A stretch of DNA of 52,845 bases from Acidimicrobiales bacterium. GTDB lineage: Bacteria > Actinomycetota > Acidimicrobiia > Acidimicrobiales > MedAcidi-G1. Shown in pieces: positions 25,957 through 34,970 of this stretch. Below the pieces are notes generated by a model. That model saw nothing but the letters and a program-made list of their open reading frames with translations. It was not told the origin of the DNA and ran no database searches. Within the stretch, counting starts at the first letter, position 1, and each line of letters opens with the position of its first letter. The position numbers and the translations under genes are program-made. The stretch is from positions 1 to 52,845 of the forward strand of contig JARQPW010000017.1 in assembly GCA_029577135.1 (NCBI GenBank), written 5' to 3'.

Positions 25957-27030
25957 TCAGGCCGGGCAGATCTCGAGCACGCCGCGGGCCAGACGGCCGT
26001 GGTGCATATCGTCGAGCACCGTGTGGATCTCGTCCATCGGGTACACCTGCGAGACGAGTTCGTCGAGCTTGAACCTTCCGGCGAGGTACAGGTCGCAGAT
26101 CCGCGCCACGTCGGTCTGCGGCCGCGACGAGCCGTAGCGGCAACCCATGATGCTGACGTCGAGGTAGGTGGCGAGGGTCATGAACTCCATGGTGCTTCCC
26201 AGGGGTGGCACGCCGAGGACGACGAGGGTGCCGCCCCAGTCGAGGAAGCCCAGCGCCGCCTCGATGAGGGCCTTGGAGCCGACGCACTCGAACGCGTAGT
26301 CGACGCCGAACGGGCGCACCTCCCGGATGGCCGCATTGGTGTCGACCTCGGCGGCGTTCACGAAGTGCGTGGCACCGAACGTGTGGGCCAGCTCCTCCTT
26401 GTCGGGGTTGGTGTCGACGGCGAAGATCGGGTTCGCCCCGGAGATGGCGGCGGCCTGGATCACGTTGAGGCCGATGCCGCCGACGCCGACGACGGCGACG
26501 CTCTCGCCCGGCGCCACCTCAGCACGGTTGAACACTGCTCCGGAACCGGTCAGGACCCCGCACCCGATGAGCGAGGCGGCCGGCATCGGCACCTCCTCGG
26601 GGATCGTGATCGCCTGGTTGGCCTTGACGACGACGCGTTCGCTAAACGAGGAGATGTTGGCGAAGTTGTAGTGGGGTTCGCCGTCGAGCGTGAACGGGGT
26701 GCCACGCGCACCGAACGTGGAGCGGCACATGGTGGGCCGCCCGCCGTCGCATGCCGGACATGCACCGCACTGCCCGAGGGTCGAGAGCACGACGCGGTCG
26801 CCGGGTTGCACGTTGGTGACCGCCGAGCCGACCTCCTCGACGATGCCGGCACCCTCGTGGCCGAGCACCACCGGCGTCGGGAACGGGATCGTGCCGTCGA
26901 TGACGCTCACGTCGCTGTGGCAGACGCCGGAGTTGACGATGCGGACGATGACCTCGCCCGGGCCGGGGTCGCGGAGCTCGAGGCCCTCGACGACCCTCAG
27001 TTCCTCTCCATCGAACACGATGCCCTTCAT
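25957..27030 (-). CDS. Zinc-dependent alcohol dehydrogenase (MDR family)
   Basis: A 357-residue medium-chain dehydrogenase. Catalytic zinc ligands Cys37 (GVCHSD) and His58 (GHEGAG), with Cys157 in LIGCGVLTGSG probably the third. Structural zinc ligands Cys88, Cys91, Cys94 and Cys102. The NAD motif GVGGIG lies at 182-187. The layout matches class III-like and aryl/acyl alcohol dehydrogenases of actinobacteria, sometimes called Zn-dependent ADH of Rxyl_3153 type. The substrate is unknown. GGAGG lies six bases before the ATG. It stands alone between convergent or separate genes. Confidence 0.93.
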   Translation of the reverse strand: MKGIVFDGEELRVVEGLELRDPGPGEVIVRIVNSGVCHSDVSVIDGTIPFPTPVVLGHEGAGIVEEVGSAVTNVQPGDRVVLSTLGQCGACPACDGGRPTMCRSTFGARGTPFTLDGEPHYNFANISSFSERVVVKANQAITIPEEVPMPAASLIGCGVLTGSGAVFNRAEVAPGESVAVVGVGGIGLNVIQAAAISGANPIFAVDTNPDKEELAHTFGATHFVNAAEVDTNAAIREVRPFGVDYAFECVGSKALIEAALGFLDWGGTLVVLGVPPLGSTMEFMTLATYLDVSIMGCRYGSSRPQTDVARICDLYLAGRFKLDELVSQVYPMDEIHTVLDDMHHGRLARGVLEICPA

Positions 27031-27111
27031 GGGCTGCCTCCCGGGGCGCTTGGGATCGGGTGGACGGCCCCATCCTCCCCGTTGCCGGGTGCGGCCGCAA
27101 AGCGGGGTGGT

Positions 27112-27795
27112 TCAGGTGCCAAGAATCAGCCACACCACGACGAAGTGCACGCCGACGGCCGTGGTGACCACCGTGTGCCAGACCTCGTGGTAGCCGAAGT
27201 GGCGGGGGGCGAAGTCGGGCCAGCGGGCCCCGAGCATGAGCGCCCCGGTCGTGTACAGGAGCCCCTCGACGGCGATCAGGACCAGGACGGCGACGTCGAG
27301 TTGGGTGATCAGCGCCGGGGCCACGACGATCGGTACCCAGCCCAGTCCGATGAATAGCGAGTTCATGAGGCCCTTCGGCGGGTGGAAGGGCAGGACGCGG
27401 ACCAGGACGCCCAGCAGCGCCCCCGCCCAGAGGGCCCAGAACAGGACGCGGCCGGCGGTGCCCTCCAACCCCGTGACGGCGACCGGCGTGGCGCTCGCCG
27501 CGATGAACACGAAAATCGCCGCGTGGTCGACCCGGAAGAGGGTCTCGTAGACCGGCACGCTCCACCGGCGCAGGTGCACGAGGCCGCTGGCGATGAACAT
27601 GAACAGTGCACCCAGCACGAACACTCCGACGCCGACCCGGTCGATAGGCGTCGATCCGCGCAACACGAGGACCACTCCGGCGGCGACGGTCAGCGGGGCG
27701 GCGGCACGGTGCATGGTGCCCCGCCACCGGGGACGGGGCAGGGAGAGGGCGCGCCAGACCGACGGCGACACGGATGGCGGGTCGGACGACTCCAC
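27112..27795 (-). CDS. Hemolysin III / PAQR family membrane protein
   Basis: A 227-residue protein with about seven membrane helices. The conserved polar residues of the hemolysin III family are visible: His in SGLVHL, Asp and His in FRVDHAAIFVFIAASATPV, and two His in YHEVWHTVV, which bind zinc in PAQR proteins. The bacterial role is uncertain, and the haemolysis name is historical. GTG 27795 is eight bases after TAGCGT (27804-27809, complement). The 113-residue longer reading upstream is rejected as it runs through the azlD region on another frame. Confidence 0.85.
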   Translation of the reverse strand: MESSDPPSVSPSVWRALSLPRPRWRGTMHRAAAPLTVAAGVVLVLRGSTPIDRVGVGVFVLGALFMFIASGLVHLRRWSVPVYETLFRVDHAAIFVFIAASATPVAVTGLEGTAGRVLFWALWAGALLGVLVRVLPFHPPKGLMNSLFIGLGWVPIVVAPALITQLDVAVLVLIAVEGLLYTTGALMLGARWPDFAPRHFGYHEVWHTVVTTAVGVHFVVVWLILGT

Positions 27796-27803
27796 GGGCG
27801 CCA

Positions 27804-27809
27804 ACGCTA
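27804..27809 (-). promoter_or_regulatory. -10 element TAGCGT of the hemolysin III family gene
   Basis: TAGCGT on the complement, eight bases before GTG 27795. Confidence 0.5.
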
Positions 27810-27839
27810 TCCATTCTCCGCCACGACGTCCGTGAGGGG

Positions 27840-28136
27840 TCAGGCGACCAGGCGGAGGAGCGCCGTCGCCGCCATCGCTGCGACCACGACCACTACGAAC
27901 TGTGCCCGCCGCCACACGGCCACCGCTCCGACGGCCACGCCGACGAGGCGGCCGTCGACCACCAGCGACTCGCCGTGGACGACCGACATGACCGCGATGA
28001 TCGCTGCGAAGAGGGCGGCCGGGAGCAGGCTGGCGACCGGTGCCAGCCGCACGGCCAACCGGTCGCCGGCGACGAGGCCGACCACCTTGAACAGGTAGGC
28101 GCCCGCCGAGAGCACGAGGATGGCGGTCCAGCTCAC
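27840..28136 (-). CDS. azlD: AzlD family branched-chain amino acid transport protein
   Basis: A 98-residue membrane protein with four hydrophobic segments and the AzlD pattern (SAGAYLFKVVGL near the N-terminus, a Pro-Ala kink in LLPAALFAAI). It works with AzlC to export branched-chain amino acids or related compounds. GTG 28136 overlaps the azlC stop as GTGA, which fixes the start and couples the two. Confidence 0.9.
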   Translation of the reverse strand: MSWTAILVLSAGAYLFKVVGLVAGDRLAVRLAPVASLLPAALFAAIIAVMSVVHGESLVVDGRLVGVAVGAVAVWRRAQFVVVVVAAMAATALLRLVA

Positions 28137-28807
28137 GTGCCGTCCGTTCCCCGTGCCTGACGGCTCCGGATCCAGAGGCCCGGTCCGACGGCCAGTGTGG
28201 CGAACAGCATCGGGGCGCCTGCCGGCGTGAACGGGACGGCCACGACCGCGATCGCTGCGCCCAGCACTGCCGCAACCTGTCCCGGCCTGGTCCGCACGTG
28301 CGGCACGAGCAGCGCCACGAACGCCGCAGGGAAGGCGGCATCGAGGCCCCAGACGCCCGGGTCCTCGAGGAGGCCGCCGGCCAGCACGCCGACGACCGTT
28401 CCCACGTTCCAGAAGGCGAACAGCCACAGTCCGGTGAACCAGAAGGCGTCGCGGGCCGCCTCCGGATTGTCCTGTGCGCTCATCATGGCCGTGGTCTCGT
28501 CGATGACGAACTGCGCCGCCATGGCCCGACGACCCGGCCGGGCGCGCAGGACCGGCGCCACGACCGGCCCGTAGAGCGAGTTGCGGGCGGCCAGCAGGAG
28601 GCCACTCACGACCGCTGCCACCGGATTGCCACCGCTGCCGATGACCGAGACCGCAGCGAACTGGGAGGCACCGGTGAACGTGAGCACCGAGAGGGCCGAT
28701 GCCTGAGCAAGGCTGAAGCCGGACGTGTCTGCGAAGACGCCGAAGGTGATGCCGATGAGACCGACGGCAGCAGCTAGGACGAACGAGTCGCGTCGGTGGC
28801 CCCTCAC
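28133..28807 (-). CDS. azlC: AzlC family branched-chain amino acid export protein
   Basis: A 224-residue membrane protein with the AzlC features: the GITFGVFADTSGFSLAQA start and FTGASQFA in the first third, then NSLYGPVV and the DETTAM motif. About seven to eight membrane segments. GTG 28807 overlaps the phosphatase stop as GTGA. No regulator gene is adjacent. Leucine genes elsewhere in the window make branched-chain amino acid export a fitting function, but that link is inference. Confidence 0.92.
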   Translation of the reverse strand: MRGHRRDSFVLAAAVGLIGITFGVFADTSGFSLAQASALSVLTFTGASQFAAVSVIGSGGNPVAAVVSGLLLAARNSLYGPVVAPVLRARPGRRAMAAQFVIDETTAMMSAQDNPEAARDAFWFTGLWLFAFWNVGTVVGVLAGGLLEDPGVWGLDAAFPAAFVALLVPHVRTRPGQVAAVLGAAIAVVAVPFTPAGAPMLFATLAVGPGLWIRSRQARGTDGT

Positions 28808-29325
28808 GCCGGGTCCGGGAGCCGGGCGGCGAGGGCCTCGACGAGGCGGGACATCTCAACGGCGCAGGCGTCGAACACGGCCTGGTCGCCGGAGGCGGGG
28901 TCGACCACCTCCTCCCAGGGCTCGACCTCGACGGCGGCGAGGCCGAGGGCGGCCACGCTCTCGACCAACGTCCCGAGGGCAGGTAAGTCCCGGACGAGGC
29001 GAGGCAGGGTCGCGGTCCGATCGGCGGCCTCCGGATGGTGGCGGCGCACCCAGGCCACGTGGTCGGGTTCCATCGCCACGACGAGGTCGGCGACCGCCTG
29101 CTCGTCTCCGAACTGGCGGCTGCGGTGGTCCGGGTCGGCGAGCCCACGGTCCCGCAGGGCGGACCGGGTCCGGCTACTCATCGGGTGGCCCTCGAGCACC
29201 AGCGTCCCCGCCGACGTGGCCCGGTAGCCGGGCGCCAGCTCGGTGAACATGCGGCGGGCCATCACGGACCGGGCGGCGTTTCCGGTGCAGACGAAGCAGA
29301 CCACCGGTCGGGCGTCGGCGGTCAC
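28804..29325 (-). CDS. Low-molecular-weight phosphatase family protein
   Basis: A 173-residue protein with the CX5R loop near the N-terminus, Cys13 to Arg19 followed by Ser20 (CTGNAARS), as in low-molecular-weight tyrosine phosphatases and arsenate reductases. TSAGTLVLEGHPMSS matches the family loop. A DP pair near residue 142 could be the general acid. GTG 29325 overlaps the thioesterase stop as GTGA. The chain continues into azlC-azlD by the same kind of overlap. Substrate unknown. Confidence 0.87.
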   Translation of the reverse strand: MTADARPVVCFVCTGNAARSVMARRMFTELAPGYRATSAGTLVLEGHPMSSRTRSALRDRGLADPDHRSRQFGDEQAVADLVVAMEPDHVAWVRRHHPEAADRTATLPRLVRDLPALGTLVESVAALGLAAVEVEPWEEVVDPASGDQAVFDACAVEMSRLVEALAARLPDPA

Positions 29326-29984
29326 GTCGTGTCCGTCCCCTGTCGGCGTTCCTGGTCACGGGTGACGGTGACGAACAGCGCCTCGGCTTCGGCCGTGACC
29401 TCTCCCCCGGCGATGCAGCGGGCCTTGGCGATCAGCCGTCGACCGCTGTGGCGTTCGACCCACGCCTCGAAGCGCAGGTCCACGTCGATGGGCGTGGGCT
29501 TCCGGTAGCGGATCTGGAGGCGGGCCGTGAACGCCGGGCCTCCGCCGACGAGCCCGAGGGTGCCGCTGAGCACGTCGTCGAAGAGGCCGGCGACGTATCC
29601 GCCGTGGATGCGGCCGGGGGGGCCCTCGTGACCCCGGTCGATCCGGGCCTCGCCTACGACGATGGGCGTGCCGGCATCGTCTTCACTGGTCGAAATGGCC
29701 ATCGGTGGTGCCAGCGGGCTGCGCTCGCCCCGGAACAGGCTGTGGTCGCGGTACTCGAGGCGCAGGCGGGCCTCGGCGTCGTCGTCGATCTCGTCGGTGG
29801 GAACCTCGTGCCAACGCAGTCGGGCTGCGGCGCCCAGCGAGTCCCGGACGGCGGCCACCCGGTCGACGGCCTCGCCGAGCGCTGCGGCGGAGGGGTCGAG
29901 GGCGTGCAGGTCGACCAACAGGGCGCGCACCTCGTCGGCCAGTCGGATGCCCTCTTCACGGGCACCGGGTTCGGAACCTGCCAT
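29322..29984 (-). CDS. PaaI-like hotdog thioesterase
   Basis: A 220-residue protein. The hotdog domain fills about 85-205, with GRIHGGYVAGLFDDVLSG as the active-site helix region (HGG then Asp). The N-terminal about 60 residues are helical and Ala-rich and are not part of the core fold. It probably hydrolyses acyl-CoA thioesters. The neighbouring acyl-CoA dehydrogenases fit this. First of a tightly overlapped run with the phosphatase and azlCD. Confidence 0.85.
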   Translation of the reverse strand: MAGSEPGAREEGIRLADEVRALLVDLHALDPSAAALGEAVDRVAAVRDSLGAAARLRWHEVPTDEIDDDAEARLRLEYRDHSLFRGERSPLAPPMAISTSEDDAGTPIVVGEARIDRGHEGPPGRIHGGYVAGLFDDVLSGTLGLVGGGPAFTARLQIRYRKPTPIDVDLRFEAWVERHSGRRLIAKARCIAGGEVTAEAEALFVTVTRDQERRQGTDTT

Positions 29985-30023
29985 GGCGAAGGTGTCTAGC
30001 GGGCAAACCGGCCGACGTGCGGC

Positions 30024-31046
30024 TCAGCCGGCCAGCAGGCCGACGGCCACCCGCCGCCGGTGGTGGGCGGCGTCGCCCCAGGAGGCCGACAACGCCCAGC
30101 CGCGCTTGAGCCAGAGCTGGAGGTCGTGCTCGATCGTGTAGCCGATGGCGCCGTGGCACTGGAGCGCCGACCGGCAGGCCAGGTCGACGGCGTCCGACGC
30201 CAACGCCTTGGCCATCGCCACATCGATGGACGGATCGCCGCCCTCCGGGCCTTCCCCGTTGGTGCGAGACCAGGCGGCCTTGTGGACCATCGGGGCGGCG
30301 AACTCGAGGGCGATCGCCACGTTCGAGCAGTGGTGCTTGACCGCCTGGTTGACGCCGACCGGCCTCCCGAACTGCTCCCGCTCGGCCACGTAGGCGACGG
30401 TCAGGTCGAGCAGCCGACGCCCCACGCCGACGGCCTGTGCGGCGGCGGCGAGCGCCCCCCGTTCCAACAACTCGCCGACCACCGACGGATCGTCGCTGAC
30501 AAGGGTGTCGGTGGTCGGCAACCAGTCGACCCGTGAGAGGCGGCGGGCGTGGTCCACACTCCGCTGCGGCGTAGAAGCAAAGGCGCCGGCCGGAACGGCG
30601 TGCACCTCGCCGCCGGTGCACAGCAGCGCCAGGTCGGCCCTCTCGGCGGCCAACACGAAGTCGTCGGTGGGCGCTCCGGCGGTGAGCAACGCCGACCCGT
30701 CGGCGGCGCGGCCCAGCCACTCGTCGGCCAGCGCCCCGGGGGCGTGGTCGCGCAGGATCGGGATGGCCACGGCGGCGTGCTCGGCGACCGGCTCGGGACA
30801 GGCGGCGTAGCCCAGCTCCTCGAGCAGCAGGACCAGGTCACAGGCCGACATGCCGAGGCCACCGTGCGACTCGGGGGCGGCCACGCCCAGAACCCCGGTT
30901 GCGGCCAGGGTCTCCCAGAGGCCGGGCACCCGGCCCTCGGGGTCGTCCCAGGCGCTGCGCACTGCCGACGGCGGGCACTCCTCGGCAAGGATGTCCCTGA
31001 CGGTGTCGGCGAACAGGATCTGGTCGTCGGTGAAGGCGAAGCGCAT
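30024..31046 (-). CDS. Acyl-CoA dehydrogenase family protein (short partner subunit)
   Basis: A 340-residue FadE-type protein starting MRFAFTDDQ, with the N-terminal helical domain, a reduced middle domain, and C-terminal helices with EREQFGRPVGVNQAVKHHCS and QCHGAIGYTIEHDLQLW. It is shorter than the usual 380-400 residues, as seen in partner subunits of heteromeric acyl-CoA dehydrogenases in steroid degradation. GGGGAG precedes ATG 31046. The gene starts eight bases after its larger neighbour ends, so the two probably form a heterotetramer (inference from ChsE1-ChsE2-like pairs). Confidence 0.9.
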   Translation of the reverse strand: MRFAFTDDQILFADTVRDILAEECPPSAVRSAWDDPEGRVPGLWETLAATGVLGVAAPESHGGLGMSACDLVLLLEELGYAACPEPVAEHAAVAIPILRDHAPGALADEWLGRAADGSALLTAGAPTDDFVLAAERADLALLCTGGEVHAVPAGAFASTPQRSVDHARRLSRVDWLPTTDTLVSDDPSVVGELLERGALAAAAQAVGVGRRLLDLTVAYVAEREQFGRPVGVNQAVKHHCSNVAIALEFAAPMVHKAAWSRTNGEGPEGGDPSIDVAMAKALASDAVDLACRSALQCHGAIGYTIEHDLQLWLKRGWALSASWGDAAHHRRRVAVGLLAG

Positions 31047-31054
31047 CGTCTCCC

Positions 31055-32215
31055 CTACTTCCTCGGGAGGCCGAGCACCCGCTCGGCGATGATGTTGCGC
31101 TGGATCTCGTTGGTGCCGGCGTAGATGGGACCAGCCAGGGCGAAGAGGTAGCCCGACATCCACGAGCCGCCGTCGACGGCGTCGTCGGCGACGAGTTCCC
31201 CGTGCGAGCCGAGTAGGCGCAGGGCGGTGGCGTGCAGTTCGACGTCGAGTTCCGACCAGAAGACCTTCATCATCGACGCCGAGGCGCCGAGGTCGCCACC
31301 GGCCTGGAGCCGGGCGGCGGCAGCGTAGGTCTGCCACCGGTAGGCGTCGGCGGCGGTCCAGGCCCGCACGACCTGGTCCAGGACGCCGGGGTCGACGTCG
31401 TGCTCGGCGCTGACCCGCCGGTACAGGTCGGCCAGGCGTGCGGCGGCGGCGAGGAAGCGGCCGGGCGCCCGCAGGTTGAGGCCCCGTTCGCTCGACGTGG
31501 TGGCCATGGCCACGGACCAACCCTGGCCCTCCCTGCCCAGCAGGTTGGCCTCGTGGACCCGGCAGCCATCGAAGAACAGCTCGGCGAAGGCCGGCTCGCC
31601 GTCGAGGCGCCCCACGGTTCGACGCTCCAGCCCCGGGCTGTCGGCCGGCACCAGCAGGTACGACAGGCCCCGGTGGCGCTCCGAGCCGGGGTCGGTGCGC
31701 ACGAGGCAGAACAGCCAGTCTGCCCAGGCGCCTCGGGAGCACCAGGTCTTCTGGCCGTTCAGCACGAAGTGGTCGCCGTCCCGGACGGCCTTCGTGGCGA
31801 TCGACGCCAGGTCGCTGCCGGAATCGGGCTCCGACCAGCCCTGGGCCCAGATCTCGTCGCCGGAGGCCATGCCGGGCAGGAACCGGTCGCGCTGGTCCTG
31901 CGTGCCGAAGGCGAACAGCGTCGGGCCGAGCAGTGTGATGCCGTTGGTGTTGACCCGGCCGGGTGCTCCCGAGGCGTAGTACTCCTCCTCGAAGAGCAGC
32001 CACTCGACCAGGCCGACCTCCCGGCCGCCGTACGCCTCGGGCCAGTTGACGACCGACCAGCGGGCGTCGAAGAGCACCCGCTCCCACTCACGGTGCGCCT
32101 CGAAACCCTCGGACGTGTCCATCGAGGGCAACGGCTCGTCGGGGATGTTCTCGGCGAGCCATGTCCGGACCTCGTCGCGGAACGCGACCTGTTCTGGTGT
32201 GAAGCGCAGGTCCAA
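31055..32215 (-). CDS. Acyl-CoA dehydrogenase (large partner subunit)
   Basis: A 386-residue FadE protein with MDLRFTPEQVAFRDEVRTWL at its start, the FAD-binding WAQGWSEPDSGSDLAS segment, GQKTWCSRGAWAD, and C-terminal YAGTNEIQRNIIAERVLGLP. The TTG at 32215 is the only good start. GAGGGT lies about eight bases before it, overlapping the stop of the upstream flavoprotein gene. Placed after ipdABC-like genes, it probably oxidises a CoA ester from ring degradation. Confidence 0.92.
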   Translation of the reverse strand: MDLRFTPEQVAFRDEVRTWLAENIPDEPLPSMDTSEGFEAHREWERVLFDARWSVVNWPEAYGGREVGLVEWLLFEEEYYASGAPGRVNTNGITLLGPTLFAFGTQDQRDRFLPGMASGDEIWAQGWSEPDSGSDLASIATKAVRDGDHFVLNGQKTWCSRGAWADWLFCLVRTDPGSERHRGLSYLLVPADSPGLERRTVGRLDGEPAFAELFFDGCRVHEANLLGREGQGWSVAMATTSSERGLNLRAPGRFLAAAARLADLYRRVSAEHDVDPGVLDQVVRAWTAADAYRWQTYAAAARLQAGGDLGASASMMKVFWSELDVELHATALRLLGSHGELVADDAVDGGSWMSGYLFALAGPIYAGTNEIQRNIIAERVLGLPRK

Positions 32216-32226
32216 GGTGTCGACCC

Positions 32227-33285
32227 TCAGCCTCCGCAGAGGCGGTCGAGGGCTTCGGTGGCCTCGGCCACGATCCTCGAGACGAGGTCGGCGACGGAGG
32301 GCAGTTCGTCGATCGAACCGACGCCCTGGCCGGTCGGGAGGATGCCGACCTCGGTGCGACCTTCGACCATGGCGGCCCGGGTGAGCATCGGGGCGTTGGC
32401 GGCCAGCGCCACCTGCCCCCAGGTCAGGTCCTGGGCCTTCTTCATCCGGATCCCCTCGGCGAGGAGCGCTCGCAGCGAGGTGCCGGTGAGGCGCCGGAAG
32501 CGCAGGGCGTTGGCCGCCGCACGGGGGAAGCGGGTGAGGCGGGCGGCCTCGAGCCGGCGGACCATGTCCGTGGCGATCACACGTTGCGGCGCCCCGTCGA
32601 TGGCTGTCGTGACCACGGTGCCTGTGGACGGGGTGGCCAGGTACTCGGCCTTGACGTTGTCGAGAACGGTGCTGTCGGCCGTGAGCAGGAACCGGGTGCC
32701 CATGGCGATGCCGTCGGCGCCCCAGGCCAGTGCGGCGGCGAGGCCCCGGCCGTCGACGAAGCCGCCGGCGGCGATCACCGGAAGGTCGACGGCGTCGAGC
32801 ACCTGGGGAATGAGCAGTGAGGTCGGGACGACACCGGTATGGCCGCCGCCCTCGGCGCCCTGGGCGATGACGGCGTCAACCCCCCACTCGGCGACCTTCT
32901 CAGCATGGCGGCGTGCCCCGATGGTGGGGATGACCACGACGCCGGCCTCCTTCAGCCGGGTGATGGTGGCCTGGCCGGGGGCCTGGGCGAACGACGCCAC
33001 CTTCACCTCGGCGGCGATGAGGTGCTCGACCCGGCGTTCGACGTCGTCGGCGTCGGCGCGCATGTTGACGCCGAAGGAGGCGTCGGTGCCGGCCCGCACC
33101 TCGTCGATGGCGGCCACCATCTCGTCGAAGGTCAACGTGGCGGCGGCGACGATTCCGAGGCCGCCGGCTTTGGCCGTGGCAATGGCGAGACGCGGCCCGG
33201 CCACCCAACCCATCCCGGTCTGGACGATCGGGTACCGCACCCCCACCAGGTCGCAGAGCCGCGTGTGCAGTCGGGGGTCGCTCAT
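32227..33285 (-). CDS. Nitronate monooxygenase family flavoprotein, IpdC-like
   Basis: A 352-residue TIM-barrel flavoprotein. RYPIVQTGMGWVAGPRLA, the FMN-binding GGLGIV and AQGAEGGGHTG segments, and PVIAAGGFVDGRG are typical of the nitronate monooxygenase / 2-nitropropane dioxygenase family. It directly follows ipdB-like and ipdA-like genes, the same order as ipdA-ipdB-ipdC in mycobacteria, where IpdC takes part in steroid C/D-ring catabolism. ATG 33285 is chosen from the strong MSDPRLHTRLCDLVG start. The gap to ipdB is 10 bases. Confidence 0.85.
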   Translation of the reverse strand: MSDPRLHTRLCDLVGVRYPIVQTGMGWVAGPRLAIATAKAGGLGIVAAATLTFDEMVAAIDEVRAGTDASFGVNMRADADDVERRVEHLIAAEVKVASFAQAPGQATITRLKEAGVVVIPTIGARRHAEKVAEWGVDAVIAQGAEGGGHTGVVPTSLLIPQVLDAVDLPVIAAGGFVDGRGLAAALAWGADGIAMGTRFLLTADSTVLDNVKAEYLATPSTGTVVTTAIDGAPQRVIATDMVRRLEAARLTRFPRAAANALRFRRLTGTSLRALLAEGIRMKKAQDLTWGQVALAANAPMLTRAAMVEGRTEVGILPTGQGVGSIDELPSVADLVSRIVAEATEALDRLCGG

Positions 33286-33295
33286 GGGGCCTGGC

Positions 33296-34057
33296 TCATC
33301 GGAACTCGGCCCTGCGCAGGCCGTCGGGGTCGATGACCTCCCGGATGAGCCGTAGTTCCTCATCGGTCGGCAACCGGGTCTCGGGCACCTCGTCGGGCAC
33401 GAGCAGTTCGAAGCCGGTGGCGTCGACGACGACGTCGACGGTGGTGCCCGGGTGCACGGACACGACCTGCATGCGCTGTTCGTCGTTGGCGAAGTCGAAC
33501 ACGCCGAGGTTCGACACGACCCGACGGATCTCGTGGTTGTCCCGGATGAATCGGGAGAGTTCGGCCACCCGGTCGTAGCCGGGCCCCGACACCACGTCGA
33601 CGGTCGGCACGAAGGATCGGGTCGAGTGGTTGGGCACCCAGTAGGAGGTGACGTGGTTGACGAGGTTCCCGGGAGCACCCCGCAGGCCCAGCAACTGGGC
33701 CTTGGGCTGGCGCCAGTCGCCGATGGCGGCCAGGTTCTGGTTGCCGTGGGCGTCGATCTGGCTGGCGCCCATCACGACGTGGCGTCGGCCGGACCAGACG
33801 ATGTCGAACACGTCCCGATAGGGCATCCAGGCCTCGACGAGGCGGGGGGCCTCGTCGTCGCCTACGGGGAGGATGTTGGCGGCCAGCACCGAGACGGCGT
33901 CGGTCATCACCATGTCGGGCTCGAAGGTGGCCCGGGCCAGGCGTCCGCCGATGATGGGCGTGGTGCCGATGGGGTTGCAGAGGATCTCGCCGTCGCCGCG
34001 GAACGCCTCCGCCATCGCGACCGCACAGACCTCGTCGATCGTTGCCGGGGTGCTCAC
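33296..34057 (-). CDS. ipdB: CoA-transferase family beta subunit, IpdB-like
   Basis: A 253-residue class I CoA-transferase-fold protein, starting MSTPATIDEVCAVAMAEAF, with CNPIGTTPIIGGRLA and GASQIDAHGNQN. Size and position next to an IpdA homologue match mycobacterial IpdB, which with IpdA opens the last steroid ring (retro-Claisen hydrolysis of COCHEA-CoA). GTG 34057 overlaps the ipdA stop as GTGA. Assignment rests on synteny plus remembered sequence similarity. Confidence 0.85.
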   Translation of the reverse strand: MSTPATIDEVCAVAMAEAFRGDGEILCNPIGTTPIIGGRLARATFEPDMVMTDAVSVLAANILPVGDDEAPRLVEAWMPYRDVFDIVWSGRRHVVMGASQIDAHGNQNLAAIGDWRQPKAQLLGLRGAPGNLVNHVTSYWVPNHSTRSFVPTVDVVSGPGYDRVAELSRFIRDNHEIRRVVSNLGVFDFANDEQRMQVVSVHPGTTVDVVVDATGFELLVPDEVPETRLPTDEELRLIREVIDPDGLRRAEFR

Positions 34058-34932
34058 GAGCCGCTCCCCTCGCGTGCGTCGACCGCCGCCAGGTAGGCGT
34101 CGTGGCCGGGGGCGTCGACGTAGCGCTCCCGGAACGCCGCCCAGGCCTCGGGGTCCTTCGCCGTGGCGGCGTACTCGCGCTGGAAGGCCTCGTCCCGGCC
34201 GTAGTCGGGCGGGCACTCGGTGAAGTGTGCGCCCCGGGGCGCCTCGACGACCCCGTCCACGAACAGGCGCGGGATCTTGAGCGTGTGGAAGGTGCCCTCG
34301 TCGAGGAGGTCCTCAATGGGCACGACCTTCTCACAGCTCATGAAGGTGCGCTTGGCCCCCTTGGCGAAGAGGTCGTCGAAGTAGAGGTCGGGGCCGAGGA
34401 ACTGGCCGTTGCCGCCGGCGTCGGCCCGGTTCATGTGGACCAGTGACACGTCGATGTCGAAGGCAGGGATGGCGACGAGTTCCTCGTGGTGGCCGTCGGC
34501 GTCCGGGTAGGGCGATGTGACCGTGGCGAGGTCGGGGTTCATGGTGAGCATGTCGCTGCCGAGGCCGGCCCGGGTCGGGTAGAAGGGCATCCGATGGGCG
34601 GCGGCCAGCAGGCCCAGGTAGAAGGCGCCCTCGTCGAACTCGGCGAACTCGACGGCGGCGTTCTGGCGGGCCACCCGGAAGTGCGGCTCCAGGGGAATCG
34701 AGTCGAGCGACACGAAGCCGTAGACGACCTTGCGGGCCCTGCCGGTGGCGCAGAGCAGGCCGATGTCGGGGCCGCCGTAGGCGACGATGGTGAGGTCGGT
34801 GAGGTCGCTGCGGGCGATGGCCCGCACCAGCGACATGGGCTTGCGTCGGGAGCCCCAGCCACCGATGCCGATGGTCATGCCGCTCTCGAGTTCGGCGACC
34901 ACCTCGTCCTCGGTCATTCGCTTGTCGGGCAC
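34054..34932 (-). CDS. ipdA: CoA-transferase family alpha subunit, IpdA-like
   Basis: A 292-residue protein. The N-terminal MTIGIGGWGSRRKPMSLVRA, the YGGPDIGLLCATG and YGFVSLDS segments, FYPTRAGLGSD, and the C-terminal APRGAHFTECPPDYGRDE agree closely with mycobacterial IpdA as I recall it. With IpdB it hydrolyses the C ring of the steroid degradation intermediate COCHEA-CoA. GTG 34932 is six bases after TACCAT (34939-34944, complement). An inverted repeat operator (34971-34985) lies just upstream of the presumed -35 region. Confidence 0.88.
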   Translation of the reverse strand: MPDKRMTEDEVVAELESGMTIGIGGWGSRRKPMSLVRAIARSDLTDLTIVAYGGPDIGLLCATGRARKVVYGFVSLDSIPLEPHFRVARQNAAVEFAEFDEGAFYLGLLAAAHRMPFYPTRAGLGSDMLTMNPDLATVTSPYPDADGHHEELVAIPAFDIDVSLVHMNRADAGGNGQFLGPDLYFDDLFAKGAKRTFMSCEKVVPIEDLLDEGTFHTLKIPRLFVDGVVEAPRGAHFTECPPDYGRDEAFQREYAATAKDPEAWAAFRERYVDAPGHDAYLAAVDAREGSGS

Positions 34933-34938
34933 GGGCCG

Positions 34939-34944
34939 ATGGTA
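34939..34944 (-). promoter_or_regulatory. -10 element TACCAT of the ipdA operon
   Basis: TACCAT on the complement, six bases before GTG 34932. Confidence 0.5.
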
Positions 34945-34970
34945 GGCGAGTCGGGCTCCCGGCGACGATC

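Noticed and set aside
27840-29147. A 435-residue AzlD fusion protein
   Set aside because: Only the last 98 residues are AzlD-like. GTG 28136 overlaps the azlC stop, and the rest is a shadow of azlC and the phosphatase.
30024-32087. A single 687-residue fused acyl-CoA dehydrogenase
   Set aside because: The first part reads another frame over the upstream dehydrogenase. The true second gene starts at ATG 31046 with its own ribosome binding site, so there are two separate proteins.
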